A DNA stretch of 64,000 nucleotides, from the NCBI GenBank assembly GCA_030247725.1, contig JAOTRT010000002.1, positions 1 through 64,000 on the forward strand, in the 5' to 3' direction. This document shows, one piece after another, positions 28,854-37,538 of the stretch; position 1 is the first letter of the stretch; each line of letters starts with the position of its first letter. The notes under the pieces were generated by a model. It ran no database searches and was not told the DNA's origin. It saw only the letters and a program-made list of their open reading frames with translations. Made by a program: the position numbers and the translations under genes. Origin of the DNA: Candidatus Nitricoxidireducens bremensis (GTDB lineage Bacteria; Pseudomonadota; Gammaproteobacteria; Burkholderiales; Rhodocyclaceae).

Positions 28854-30739
28854 CGCTGATAATCCATGCGTAAACGATCCTGCAGCGACTGGGCCTGCCG
28901 CAAGGACTCCCGCAGCATGCGCTGATCGAGGTCGTTGAGCAGCTTGGGATCGATCCGGTTCGCATTGCCGCCGTCGCCGAGGGAATCCAGTTGCCGCCGC
29001 AAACGCTGGGCCTGCACGAAACGGAAAGCGGCGATGTCCGCCTCGATGGTCCGTATCGACCGATTGATGCGCGTGCCGATGGTGGCCAGCCGCTGCTCGG
29101 TATTGGCGACGCGCACACCGTGGGCCAGCGCATAGATGCGCGCGACATCGACAAACAGGCGGGTTCCCTGCGTCTTCAGGTCCAACGTCCCCTTGTGCTC
29201 GCCGCCGTCAGTCTTGAAGCGGTTCATGGCGCCGATGGGAACGGCAACCTCCAGGGCATTCTTCGCCAGCATGTGCAGGAAGATCGTATTGCCCCTCACC
29301 TCGTCGTGCAGATGATCGCGCATCCGCTCCGCCAGTTCGGCATCGCCGCCGACGGCGCGGAAGTCGAAAAAGATCGTCGAATTCAGAATGGCCGTCGGCG
29401 TGGTCGCATGAATCCAGCTGCTGAACCTGTTCTGCCATTCGGCGAGGGTCAGACACCATTCGGGATTGCCTGCCATGATGTTGCCCTTGCAGCGCTCGAA
29501 GCCGGCGGCATGGAGGGCATCGTTCATGGCGCGCGCCGCCGCCAGGTAATCCGCCCGTAGTTCCTCGACATCGGCACCCACCGGCGGCAGGAAGACGATA
29601 CCGTTGTCCTGGTCCGTAACGAACCCCTGCTCCTCGCGGCCCTCGGAACCGAACGACAACCAGCAGTAGCGGCCCGGGCGCTCGCCGACCACCAGGGACA
29701 ACAGGCGCCGCGCCAAGCGGTCGTTGAGCGACGCCACCAGGCGGGCAAACTGGGTCACCGCCATGCCCTGACGGAACAGGCGGGTCATGAGATCGCGGAT
29801 GTGGGCGGCAATATCGACAATCTCGTCGACGCTGCGTGCCTCGTCGATGGGGGCATGGATATGGGCGATGCCGCGCTGCTGGGCGCGGAACACGTCGCGC
29901 TCGGAAACGATGCCGACGACTTCCCCCGCGGCACCGCGGATCAGCAGGTGACGAAGCCGCTGACGCTCCATTTCGAGCGCGGCATCGAGCACGCTGGCGG
30001 TATCCTCGATCATGGCGGGATGGGCCGTCATCACTGCCGCCGCCGTGGCGGCGGCGCCATCGCCGCCGGCCATGGCCCGATCCACCAAATCGGTGCGCGT
30101 AACGATCCCCGCGACGGCCGCAGCCGAACCCACGACCACCGATCCGATACCGCGCCGTGCCATAAGTGTCGCAATCTCGCCGACCCTGGCACCAGCCGAA
30201 ACGTATGCCACATCGCCGCTACCAATGGTCCGTGCCGGCAGCGCCAACGCCTGGTCCGCCACCTGGCGTCCCTGCTCAAGCACGAGATTGGCCTCCAGCA
30301 GGCGGACATGGGACGCCTGGAGCTCCCTTACCACCCATTGGAGGAAAACCGGCTCCGCCAGCAGACGGTCCAGCAACGATCCCTCGACACGCCACAAAAA
30401 TGTGTCTTCACGAGCAGTGTAGATGCGGACCGCTGCTCTGGCCGAAAGCACCGATTCCAGCGGCAGGACGGCACCCACCGGCAGAACTTCCTCGCCGACC
30501 GCAACGCCGCCGCCCGCCACCGCGGGTGCGGCGCGGACCGATCCCTGACGCACGATCCAGAGCGGATGCGCACTATCGGCAATGTCGGGATGGCAGACGA
30601 TGGCGCCGTGGCGATAGAAAACCACTGTCGCCTGGGCTGCCACCTCGGCGACAACGTCCGCCGGCAGGGCCGCAAAAGGAGGCACCGTACGCAGGCGATC
30701 CGCCTCCGCAGCCAGCAAGGGTTCGATCTGAGCGCTCAT
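28850..30739 (-). CDS. cNMP-binding/CBS/DUF294 nucleotidyltransferase-like protein
   Basis: This 629-residue cytosolic protein has, in order, a cNMP-binding domain (about 15-140), two CBS motifs (about 165-290, with IGSVVVGS and HLLIRGAAGEVVGIVSERD) and the DUF294 nucleotidyltransferase-like domain (about 320-480). The latter has SFGSEGREEQGFVTDQDNG, which keeps the G-S and D-x-D pattern. A helical DUF294-C domain ends the protein. CBS domains bind adenylates, so an energy or nucleotide sensor that modifies a protein, as GlnD does, is a plausible inference. It is coupled to the exonuclease-like gene and lies downstream of a symporter operon. Confidence 0.9.
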   Translation of the reverse strand: MSAQIEPLLAAEADRLRTVPPFAALPADVVAEVAAQATVVFYRHGAIVCHPDIADSAHPLWIVRQGSVRAAPAVAGGGVAVGEEVLPVGAVLPLESVLSARAAVRIYTAREDTFLWRVEGSLLDRLLAEPVFLQWVVRELQASHVRLLEANLVLEQGRQVADQALALPARTIGSGDVAYVSAGARVGEIATLMARRGIGSVVVGSAAAVAGIVTRTDLVDRAMAGGDGAAATAAAVMTAHPAMIEDTASVLDAALEMERQRLRHLLIRGAAGEVVGIVSERDVFRAQQRGIAHIHAPIDEARSVDEIVDIAAHIRDLMTRLFRQGMAVTQFARLVASLNDRLARRLLSLVVGERPGRYCWLSFGSEGREEQGFVTDQDNGIVFLPPVGADVEELRADYLAAARAMNDALHAAGFERCKGNIMAGNPEWCLTLAEWQNRFSSWIHATTPTAILNSTIFFDFRAVGGDAELAERMRDHLHDEVRGNTIFLHMLAKNALEVAVPIGAMNRFKTDGGEHKGTLDLKTQGTRLFVDVARIYALAHGVRVANTEQRLATIGTRINRSIRTIEADIAAFRFVQAQRLRRQLDSLGDGGNANRIDPKLLNDLDQRMLRESLRQAQSLQDRLRMDYQR

Positions 30740-30772
30740 GGCTGATTCCCCGTGAAGTCCGGAAGGGCCGGA

Positions 30773-31126
30773 TCAGGCCTGCTTCTTCGGCACGATTGGA
30801 TGGGCATGCCGGCTGAGGATGAAGTCGAAGATGAACTTCATCCAGATGGTCGAGCCGGCAATGGCCGACCAGACCTGGTATTCGAGGGCACCGGCGAGGA
30901 TGCCGAGGATGTTGCCGACGATGATGAGCCCGCCCACCAGATTGATGGCCGCGGCATAGGGCGCGAAGCGGCGCGGATCGGCGGGCGGCTCGCCGCGCTT
31001 CAAAGCAACTTCGGAATAGTTCTGGCGCACCAGAATGCGCCAAGCCCGCCGCAGCCAGTAGAAGGCGATCGGGAAAAGCGCCAGGAACAGAATCCAGGTC
31101 AGGGCAATGCTGACGTCAAAAGCCAT
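30773..31126 (-). CDS. small membrane protein upstream of DUF294 gene
   Basis: This 117-residue protein has about three hydrophobic segments (4-25, 52-78, 84-105) joined by short basic loops, and ends KKQA. I recognise no characterised family. Its place between the symporter terminator and the DUF294 gene, with a 33-base gap to the latter, suggests it opens the three-gene unit membrane protein-DUF294-exonuclease. Confidence 0.7.
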   Translation of the reverse strand: MAFDVSIALTWILFLALFPIAFYWLRRAWRILVRQNYSEVALKRGEPPADPRRFAPYAAAINLVGGLIIVGNILGILAGALEYQVWSAIAGSTIWMKFIFDFILSRHAHPIVPKKQA

Positions 31127-31142
31127 TGGGTACTCCGGAAAT

Positions 31143-31176
31143 AAAAGAGCCCCGCCAGTTTATCCCGACGGGGCTC
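31143..31176 (-). terminator. terminator of the third symporter operon
   Basis: The stem GAGCCCCG/CGGGGCTC (31147-31154 with 31169-31176) is followed by TTTTATTT on the minus strand. A second G+C hairpin GGCGGCC/GGCCGCC lies just upstream of it at about 31188-31206. Confidence 0.85.
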
Positions 31177-31228
31177 GCGACCCAAACGGCGGCCCGCAGG
31201 CCGCCGCCGGGATCAGGATGCGCAATGC

Positions 31229-33085
31229 TTAGTGAGCGCCATCCACGGCCTTGGAACCGCGCGGGATACGCACGGCCTCGACCATGTGCTGGATATGCTC
31301 GGGCGGCTCCTTGGTCACCTTATCGACCGCGAAGGCGACGATGAAGTTGACCAGCGCGCCGATGCCGCCGAAAGCTTCCGGCGTGATGCCGAAGAAGCTG
31401 TTGGCACCTCCGATCACGCCGAGGTAGTCGGTCCCCTTGATGAAGAAGATGCCCTTGTGCGCGAACACGTAGAACAGGGTGATGAAGAGACCCGCCAGCA
31501 TGCCGGCCATGGCGCCTTCCTTGTTCATCTTCTTGGAGAAGATACCCATCATGATCGCCGGGAACAGCGAGCTGGCGGCAATACCGAAGGCCAGGGCCAC
31601 GGTACCGGCCGCGAAGCCCGGCGGGTTAAGGCCGAGATAACCGGCCACCACGATCGACACGGCCATGGCGATCTTGCCCGCCATCAGTTCGCCCTTCTCG
31701 CTGATGTCCGGCTTGAACACGCCCTTCACCAGGTCATGGGAGATGGCGGCGGAAATCGCCATCAGCAGGCCGGCAGCGGTGGACAGCGCAGCGGCAAGAC
31801 CGCCGGCGGCCACCAGCGCGATCACCCAGTTGGGCAGCAGCGCGATTTCCGGGTTGGCGAGCACGACGATGTCGGCGTTGACCGTCAGTTCGTTGCCCTT
31901 CCAGCCGGCGGCGTCGGCCTTGGCCTTGGCTTCCGGGTTCTTGGTCTTGTCGTTGTAGTACTGGATACGACCGTCGCCGTTCTTGTCCTCGAACTTCAGC
32001 AGACCGGTCTTCTCCCAGCGCTTCATCCAGTCCGGACGCGCCTCGTACTTGAGGCTGGCCTCGGCGGCATACAGATCGGCCTTGGCCTTGATGACCTCGG
32101 GGTTGACCTTGAGGCCGCCAGACGGGTCGTTCTGGATACCGACGGCGCTATTCACCGAACCGAACAGGTTCAGCTTGGCCATCGCCGCGACGGCGGGCGC
32201 CGTGGTGTACAGCAGGGCGATGAAGACCAGCGCCCAACCGGCGGAAGCACGTGCGGCAGCGACGTTCGGCACCGTAAAGAATCGCATGATGACATGCGGC
32301 AGACCGGCGGTACCGATCATCAGGGACATCGTGTAGACGAACATGTTCAGCGTGCTGCCGGCCGTCGTGGTCGTGTACTTGCCGAAGCCGAGATCGGTCA
32401 CCACCTGGTCGAGGCGGGTGAGCATCGAAACGTCGGTACCGCTCACCGTCGCGCCCAAGCCCAGTTGCGGGATCGGCACACCGGTCAGCATGATCGAGAT
32501 GAAGACCGCCGGGATGATGTAGGCGATGATCAGCACGATGTACTGGGCAACCTGGGTGTAGGTGATGCCCTTCATGCCGCCGAACACGGCGTAGGCGAAG
32601 ACGATCGCCATACCGACGTAGATGCCCGTCTCGGAAGAGACGCCGAGGAAGCGCGAGAAGGCGACGCCGACGCCCGTCATCTGGCCGATGATGTAGGTCA
32701 GGGAGGCCGTCAGCAGGCATACCACCGCCACCGTCGAGGCCGACTTCGAGTAGAAGCGGTCGCCGATGAACTGGGGCACGGTGAACTTGCCGAACTTGCG
32801 CAGGTAGGGGGCCAGCAGGCAGGCCAGCAGGACGTAGCCGCCGGTCCAGCCCATCAGGAACAGGCCGCCGCCGTAGCCCATGTTGGAAATCAGGCCGGCC
32901 ATCGAGATAAAGGAAGCCGCCGACATCCAGTCGGCAGCGGTCGCCATGCCGTTCATGACGGGAGGCACGCTGCCGCCCGCGGCATAGAACTCGCTGGTGG
33001 AACCGGCACGCGCCCAGATGGCGATGCCGATGTAGAGCGCAAACGTCGCGCCGACCACCAGATAAATCGTTGTTTGCAGATCCAT
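31229..33085 (-). CDS. VC_2705-type sodium:solute symporter with EF-hand-like loop
   Basis: This 618-residue acetate-type sodium:solute symporter is paralogous to the gene at 20119-22233. Core blocks are MATAADWMSAASFISMAG and GTAGLPHVIMRFFTVP. The soluble insert between core helices is shorter than in the paralogue and contains DKNGDGRIQYYN at 367-378, an EF-hand-like calcium loop. The DUF4212 partner lies 12 bases upstream. The substrate is probably acetate or another short carboxylate, by family. Confidence 0.92.
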   Translation of the reverse strand: MDLQTTIYLVVGATFALYIGIAIWARAGSTSEFYAAGGSVPPVMNGMATAADWMSAASFISMAGLISNMGYGGGLFLMGWTGGYVLLACLLAPYLRKFGKFTVPQFIGDRFYSKSASTVAVVCLLTASLTYIIGQMTGVGVAFSRFLGVSSETGIYVGMAIVFAYAVFGGMKGITYTQVAQYIVLIIAYIIPAVFISIMLTGVPIPQLGLGATVSGTDVSMLTRLDQVVTDLGFGKYTTTTAGSTLNMFVYTMSLMIGTAGLPHVIMRFFTVPNVAAARASAGWALVFIALLYTTAPAVAAMAKLNLFGSVNSAVGIQNDPSGGLKVNPEVIKAKADLYAAEASLKYEARPDWMKRWEKTGLLKFEDKNGDGRIQYYNDKTKNPEAKAKADAAGWKGNELTVNADIVVLANPEIALLPNWVIALVAAGGLAAALSTAAGLLMAISAAISHDLVKGVFKPDISEKGELMAGKIAMAVSIVVAGYLGLNPPGFAAGTVALAFGIAASSLFPAIMMGIFSKKMNKEGAMAGMLAGLFITLFYVFAHKGIFFIKGTDYLGVIGGANSFFGITPEAFGGIGALVNFIVAFAVDKVTKEPPEHIQHMVEAVRIPRGSKAVDGAH

Positions 33086-33097
33086 AAATGGCTCTCC

Positions 33098-33358
33098 TCA
33101 GTCTTCGTGAACGTCGAATTCGCGGTCGATGTCGCCCATCTTCTTGGCGTACCAGAAGATCAGGCCGACAAAGATGTACATCGAACCCTGGTGGGCAAAC
33201 CAGAAACCGAGCGGATAGCCGCCCAGACTGATGCCGTTGAGAGCGTCGGCGAAGAGGATGCCGGCACCGAAGGAACACAGGAACCAAATCGCCAATACCT
33301 TGGTGATAAGTCCCAGCGTCGCCTTCCAGTAGCCTTGGGCGTCGTGTTCATATTTCAT
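33098..33358 (-). CDS. DUF4212 symporter small subunit (second copy)
   Basis: This 86-residue two-span membrane protein matches the DUF4212 at 22233-22496 in its layout: YWKATLGLITKVLAIWF at the start and FWYAKKMGDIDREFDVHE at the end. I start it at the ATG at 33358, behind GGAGGA. The longer frame to 33445 adds an unrelated peptide. It is the first gene of the third symporter operon, and its leader carries ACAAACGGAGGA as in the other two. Confidence 0.9.
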   Translation of the reverse strand: MKYEHDAQGYWKATLGLITKVLAIWFLCSFGAGILFADALNGISLGGYPLGFWFAHQGSMYIFVGLIFWYAKKMGDIDREFDVHED

Positions 33359-33587
33359 TGATGGTCCTCCGTTTGTATATCGTATTTTGGAGTAGGCGTA
33401 TTCCGACAGTCGCGATAGGGACCGGACGAAAGCCTCAGGTGCCATACGTAAACTGCGGGCCGATTTCTAGGCCGGGGCGAGTATGGAAGCGGAGCCTTAC
33501 TCGCGCCTTACAGCCGCAAGCGAGATTCCGCGCTTTTCTGCTCCTCATCGTCGATCCACCTCGGTTCCGCCCGGCTAAGATGATGCG

Positions 33588-35015
33588 ATGCACCGCATAT
33601 CGATCCGTCTCGCCGTCCTGCTGACGCTGTCTCTGGCGCCGCAGGCAGCCTTCGCGCAGCTGCCGCCGCCGGTGGCCGCCGCCCTCAAGGCCGTCGCCAT
33701 CCCCCAGGCCGCCGTCTCCCTCCATATCCAGGAAGCCGGCGCCCCGGTGCCCCTGGTGAGCGTCAATGCCGCCCAGGCCATGAACCCGGCCTCGGTGATG
33801 AAGCTGGTCACCACCTACGCCGCCCTGGAGAAGCTGGGCCCCGCCTACACCTGGAAGACCGGGGCCCGTACCGAGGCGCCCCTGGCCGACGGCGTCCTCG
33901 CCGGCGACCTCTTCCTCGCCGGCAGCGGGGACCCCAAGCTCACCTTCGAGCAGTTCTGGCTGCTGCTGCGCCAGTTGCGCGCCGAGGGCGTCCGCGAGAT
34001 CGCCGGCGACCTGGTGCTGGACCGCTCCCTCTTCGACCTGCCCGAAGAGGACCCGGCCGCCTTCGACGCCCAGCCGCTGCGCCCCTACAACGTGACCCCG
34101 GACGCCCTGCTGGTGGGCTTCAAGACCGTGCGCCTGAACCTGCGCCCCGATGTCGCGACGAAGACCGTCGCCGTCGCCATCGAACCGCCCCTGGCGAACC
34201 TGGACGTGGTGAACCTCGTGCGCCTCGGCAACAACGGCTGCGGCGACTGGAAGGAAGCCCTGCGGGCCGATCTGGTCCGCCACGGCGAGCGCTACCGACT
34301 GATGCTCACGGGCAGTTACTCCGCCGCCTGCGGACCGAAGCCCTGGAACCTGGGGGTGCTGCCCCACGACCACTACGCCTATGGCCTGTTCGCGGAGCTC
34401 TGGCGCGAACTGGGCGGCAGCCTGCGCGGCGGCGTGCGCAACGGCGCCGTGCCCGCCGCCGCCCGGCCCCTGGCCCAGATCGAGTCGCCTTCCCTGGCGG
34501 AGATCGTGCGCGACATCAACAAGTTCTCCAACAACGTCATGGCGCGCCAGCTCTACCTGACCCTCGGCGCCGAGTCCGGCAGGCGGCCGGCCCGGTCCGA
34601 GGACGCCGACGCCGCCATCCGCGCCGTCCTGGAGGCCCGCGGCCTGCGCATGCCGGAGCTGGTGCTGGAGAACGGTTCCGGCCTTTCGCGCCGGGAGCGC
34701 CTCAGTGCCGAGAGCCTGGGCCGCCTGCTGCAGGCCGCCTGGAAGAGCCCCCTGATGCCCGAGTTCATCGCCTCCCTGCCCCTGACGGCGGTGGACGGCA
34801 CCATGAAGAAGCGCCTCAACGGCAACGGCGCCGCCGGCCAGGCCCACATCAAGACCGGCACCCTGGAGGGCGTCAAGACCATCGCCGGCTACGTGCTCGA
34901 CCGCCACGGCCACCGGCTCGCCGTCGTCTTCCTAATCAACCACCCCAACGCCCAGGCGGCCCAGCCGGCCCAGGACGCCCTGCTGCAATGGATCTACGAG
35001 GGCGGCGCGAAGTGA
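33588..35015 (+). CDS. dacB: D-alanyl-D-alanine carboxypeptidase/endopeptidase PBP4
   Basis: This 475-residue periplasmic peptidase of the S13 family trims and cuts peptidoglycan cross-links. A signal peptide is visible (hydrophobic 7-20, cut near AFAQ). The catalytic triad motifs are intact: SxxK as SVMK in NPASVMKLVTTY, SxN as SNN, and KTG in IKTGTLEGV. Length is typical of PBP4. The next gene starts at GTG overlapping this stop. Confidence 0.94.
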   Translation: MHRISIRLAVLLTLSLAPQAAFAQLPPPVAAALKAVAIPQAAVSLHIQEAGAPVPLVSVNAAQAMNPASVMKLVTTYAALEKLGPAYTWKTGARTEAPLADGVLAGDLFLAGSGDPKLTFEQFWLLLRQLRAEGVREIAGDLVLDRSLFDLPEEDPAAFDAQPLRPYNVTPDALLVGFKTVRLNLRPDVATKTVAVAIEPPLANLDVVNLVRLGNNGCGDWKEALRADLVRHGERYRLMLTGSYSAACGPKPWNLGVLPHDHYAYGLFAELWRELGGSLRGGVRNGAVPAAARPLAQIESPSLAEIVRDINKFSNNVMARQLYLTLGAESGRRPARSEDADAAIRAVLEARGLRMPELVLENGSGLSRRERLSAESLGRLLQAAWKSPLMPEFIASLPLTAVDGTMKKRLNGNGAAGQAHIKTGTLEGVKTIAGYVLDRHGHRLAVVFLINHPNAQAAQPAQDALLQWIYEGGAK

Positions 35016-35254
35016 GGCGCTTCGTCGGCCTCGCCCTGGCCTTCGCCGGCATGGTGCTCGCCATCGAAGCCCTGGGCGTCGCCGCGGCCTGGTGGCGCGG
35101 CGAGCTTGTTCCCGGCTGGACCGACTGGCTGCTGCTGGCCGGCCTGCCGGTATTGCTTGGCCTGTGGTGGCGCCATCTCTCCCCCTTCGGCCGATGCGGC
35201 GGCGCCTGCCTGCTGCCCGAGGACGGCGGCCGGAACCCCGATAAGCCGGCCTGA
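35012..35254 (+). CDS. small membrane protein coupled to dacB
   Basis: This 80-residue protein has two hydrophobic stretches (about 3-28 and 38-55) and a C-terminus with two nearby cysteines (RCGGACLLPE). I take GTG at 35012, which overlaps the dacB stop as GTGA and implies translational coupling. The frame is open further upstream to 34988 only inside dacB. No family is recognised. Confidence 0.55.
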   Translation: MRRFVGLALAFAGMVLAIEALGVAAAWWRGELVPGWTDWLLLAGLPVLLGLWWRHLSPFGRCGGACLLPEDGGRNPDKPA

Positions 35255-35326
35255 AATCCCCGTCATCGGGCGGTAACGAATGGCCGCAGCGGGACTATCA
35301 TGGTCCGAACCGCCGCGCACCCGCCC

Positions 35327-36379
35327 ATGGATACCCTTTTCCTGCTCGCCGTCGCCGCCGTCCTCGTGGTCCTCGTCTTCGACTACACCAACGGCTTCCA
35401 CGACGCCGCCAACATCGTCGCCAGCGTCATCGCCTCCCGCGCCATGACGCCGGTGCAGGCGGTGCTCATCGTCGGCATCTTCGAGTTCCTAGGTCCCCTG
35501 CTGGGCGGCACGGCCGTCGCCAACACCATCGGCAAGTTCATCTCCCTCGAAGGCGTCGAGCCGGTGGCGGCCCTGACCATCATCCTCTGCGGCCTCGTCG
35601 GCGCCATCGCCTGGAACCTGTTCACCTGGTGGCGCGGCATCCCCTCCTCCTCCTCCCATGCGCTGGTGGGCGGTCTGGCCGGCGCCGTCGTCGTTTCCGT
35701 CGGCGCCGACCATGTGGTCTGGGGCTTCGCCGAACTGGCCCACGGCCACGTCACCGGCGTCATGAAGGTGCTCGCCGCCCTGGTGCTCTCGCCCCTGGTG
35801 GGCTTCTGGGTCGGCTTCGGCCTCCAGCGCCTGATGCTTTTCCTGCTGCGCGGCGCGCGGCCGACCATGAACCGCAACCTGCGCAACGCCCAGTTCCTCA
35901 CCGCCGCCGGCCTCGGCTTCTCCCACGGCGCCAACGACGCCCAGAAGAGCATGGGCATCCTCACCCTGGTGCTGATGCTGGGCGGCTTCGTGGACAACTT
36001 CGATGTGCCCCTGTGGGTCATGTTCGCCTGCGCTAGCGCCATCACGCTGGGCATCCTCTCGGGCGGCTGGCGCATCGTGCGCACCCTGGGCTTCGCCATC
36101 TACAAGGTGCGGCCCCTGCATGCCCTGGACTCCCAGTGCGCGTCGGCGGCGGTGATCTTCACCGCCTCGGCCATCGGCGCCCCCGTCTCCACCACCCATG
36201 TCGTCGCCACCTCCATCATGGGCATCGGCGCCGCCGAGCGGCCCAAGGCCGTGCGCTGGGCCAAGGCCGGCGAGATCGCCACCACCTGGATCATCACCAT
36301 CCCCGGCGCCGCCCTGGTGTCGGTCGCCTTCTATTTCGTCCTGCGGGCGATAGCCGCCCTGACCGGGAGCGCCTCATGA
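35327..36379 (+). CDS. pit: PiT-family inorganic phosphate transporter
   Basis: This 350-residue low-affinity phosphate transporter has about 9-10 membrane spans. Both PiT signature halves are present: FDYTNGFHDAANIVAS near the N-terminus and FSHGANDAQKSMGI in the middle. The start is the ATG at 35327 (MDTLFLLAV). The frame to 35300 adds a polar stretch. The DUF47 partner starts inside its stop codon (ATGA), the common Pit-PhoU-like pairing. Confidence 0.94.
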   Translation: MDTLFLLAVAAVLVVLVFDYTNGFHDAANIVASVIASRAMTPVQAVLIVGIFEFLGPLLGGTAVANTIGKFISLEGVEPVAALTIILCGLVGAIAWNLFTWWRGIPSSSSHALVGGLAGAVVVSVGADHVVWGFAELAHGHVTGVMKVLAALVLSPLVGFWVGFGLQRLMLFLLRGARPTMNRNLRNAQFLTAAGLGFSHGANDAQKSMGILTLVLMLGGFVDNFDVPLWVMFACASAITLGILSGGWRIVRTLGFAIYKVRPLHALDSQCASAAVIFTASAIGAPVSTTHVVATSIMGIGAAERPKAVRWAKAGEIATTWIITIPGAALVSVAFYFVLRAIAALTGSAS

Positions 36380-37020
36380 ACAACGACCAATCCGATTCCC
36401 TGCTGGTGCGCATCTTCGACCGGGTGTTCCCGAAGACGCCGGACTTCTTCACCCTGCTGCACGAACAGAGCCTGCAGGTGGTGCACACCGTCGGCCTGCT
36501 GGTGCAGTTCATGGAGACGGGCGAGGACGACTTCGGCGAACAGATCAAGCAGGACGAGCACGCCGCCGACAAGGTCAAGGTGCGCAACATCCACACCCTC
36601 AACGAAGCCTTCTCCACCCCCATCGACCGGGAAGACATCTACCGCGCCATCACAACCCTCGACGAGATCGTCAACGGCTGCAAGGATGCCGTCAGCGAAA
36701 TGCATGCCCTCGACCTGACGCCCGACGCCTTCACCCTGGAGATGGCGAACCTGCTGCTCGCGGGCGTCCAGTCCCTCGAAGCGGGATTCGGCAAGCTCGG
36801 CAAGACGCCGGCGGCGGCGGCGGCCGATGCCGACGCCGCCCGCAAGGCCGAGCGCAAGGTGGAAAAGCTCTACCGCAAGGCCCTGGCCGACCTGTTCCAG
36901 GGCGCGGACTTCATCCACATGTTCAAGCGTCGCGAGATCTACCGCCACCTCACCAACAGCGCCGAGCGCATGGCGGCCTGCGCCAACACGCTGCACGACA
37001 TCGTCGTCAAGATGGTGTAG
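36376..37020 (+). CDS. DUF47/PhoU-like phosphate transport accessory protein
   Basis: This 214-residue all-helical protein of the DUF47 (TIGR00153) family is related to PhoU. It contains the repeated E/D-rich helices QDEHAADKVK and TTLDEIVNGCKDAV, which bind metals in relatives. It is coupled to the Pit gene by a 4-base overlap and probably regulates that transporter. A Lys/Ala-rich segment (about 140-165) links its two halves. Confidence 0.92.
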   Translation: MNNDQSDSLLVRIFDRVFPKTPDFFTLLHEQSLQVVHTVGLLVQFMETGEDDFGEQIKQDEHAADKVKVRNIHTLNEAFSTPIDREDIYRAITTLDEIVNGCKDAVSEMHALDLTPDAFTLEMANLLLAGVQSLEAGFGKLGKTPAAAAADADAARKAERKVEKLYRKALADLFQGADFIHMFKRREIYRHLTNSAERMAACANTLHDIVVKMV

Positions 37021-37097
37021 CCGCTGCGGCACGCCGATTTGCGCCACGGACCGGAAGCGGGGATGATGGCGGCCCGCCAAGTCACCGGAGCCTCGCC

Positions 37098-37535
37098 GTG
37101 AAACCCATCATCGCCGCACTTGCCATCCTCTGTGCCCTGCCCGCCTGGTCCCAGCAGGCCGATCCTGCCACCGCCGCCGCGGCCAAGGAACCGGGCGCCA
37201 TCGTCGCCCCCAGCGGCCTCGTCTTCCGTTCCCTCAAGGACGGCACGGGCGCCAGCCCCGCCACCACCGACGTGGTGCGCGTGCACTACAAAGGCATGTT
37301 CCCCGACGGCCGGGAGTTCGACAGCTCCTACGGCCGCGGCCAGCCCACCGAGTTTCCCCTCAACCGCGTCATCAAGTGCTGGACCGAAGGCGTGCAGCAC
37401 ATCAAGGTCGGCGGCAAGGCCAAGCTGACCTGCCCGCCGTCCATCGCCTACGGCGCCCGCGGCGCCGGCAACGTGATCCCGCCCAACGCCACCCTGCTGT
37501 TCGAGATCGAACTGCTCGACATCGTCCGCCGCTGA
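37098..37535 (+). CDS. periplasmic FKBP-type peptidyl-prolyl isomerase
   Basis: This 145-residue FKBP isomerase has an N-terminal signal peptide (about 1-20, ending WSQQA), so it acts in the periplasm. The FKBP core has VHYKGMFPDGREFDSSYGRG, WTEGVQHIKVGGKAKLTCPP and YGARGAGNVIPPNATLLFEIELL, all typical. The start is GTG with GGAG 7 bases upstream. The methyltransferase gene follows after 3 bases, so they are probably co-transcribed. Confidence 0.92.
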   Translation: MKPIIAALAILCALPAWSQQADPATAAAAKEPGAIVAPSGLVFRSLKDGTGASPATTDVVRVHYKGMFPDGREFDSSYGRGQPTEFPLNRVIKCWTEGVQHIKVGGKAKLTCPPSIAYGARGAGNVIPPNATLLFEIELLDIVRR

Positions 37536-37538
37536 TCC

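Noticed and set aside
31232-33361. 709-residue plus-strand open frame antisense to the third symporter operon
   Set aside because: Composition (His/Gln/Arg/Gly-rich without any domain) is typical of antisense shadows, and the opposite strand encodes a clear symporter.
33359-33587. sigma54 promoter upstream of the third symporter operon
   Set aside because: A TGGCACCTGAGGC string has GG and GC too close together (8 bases instead of 10) for a -24/-12 promoter.
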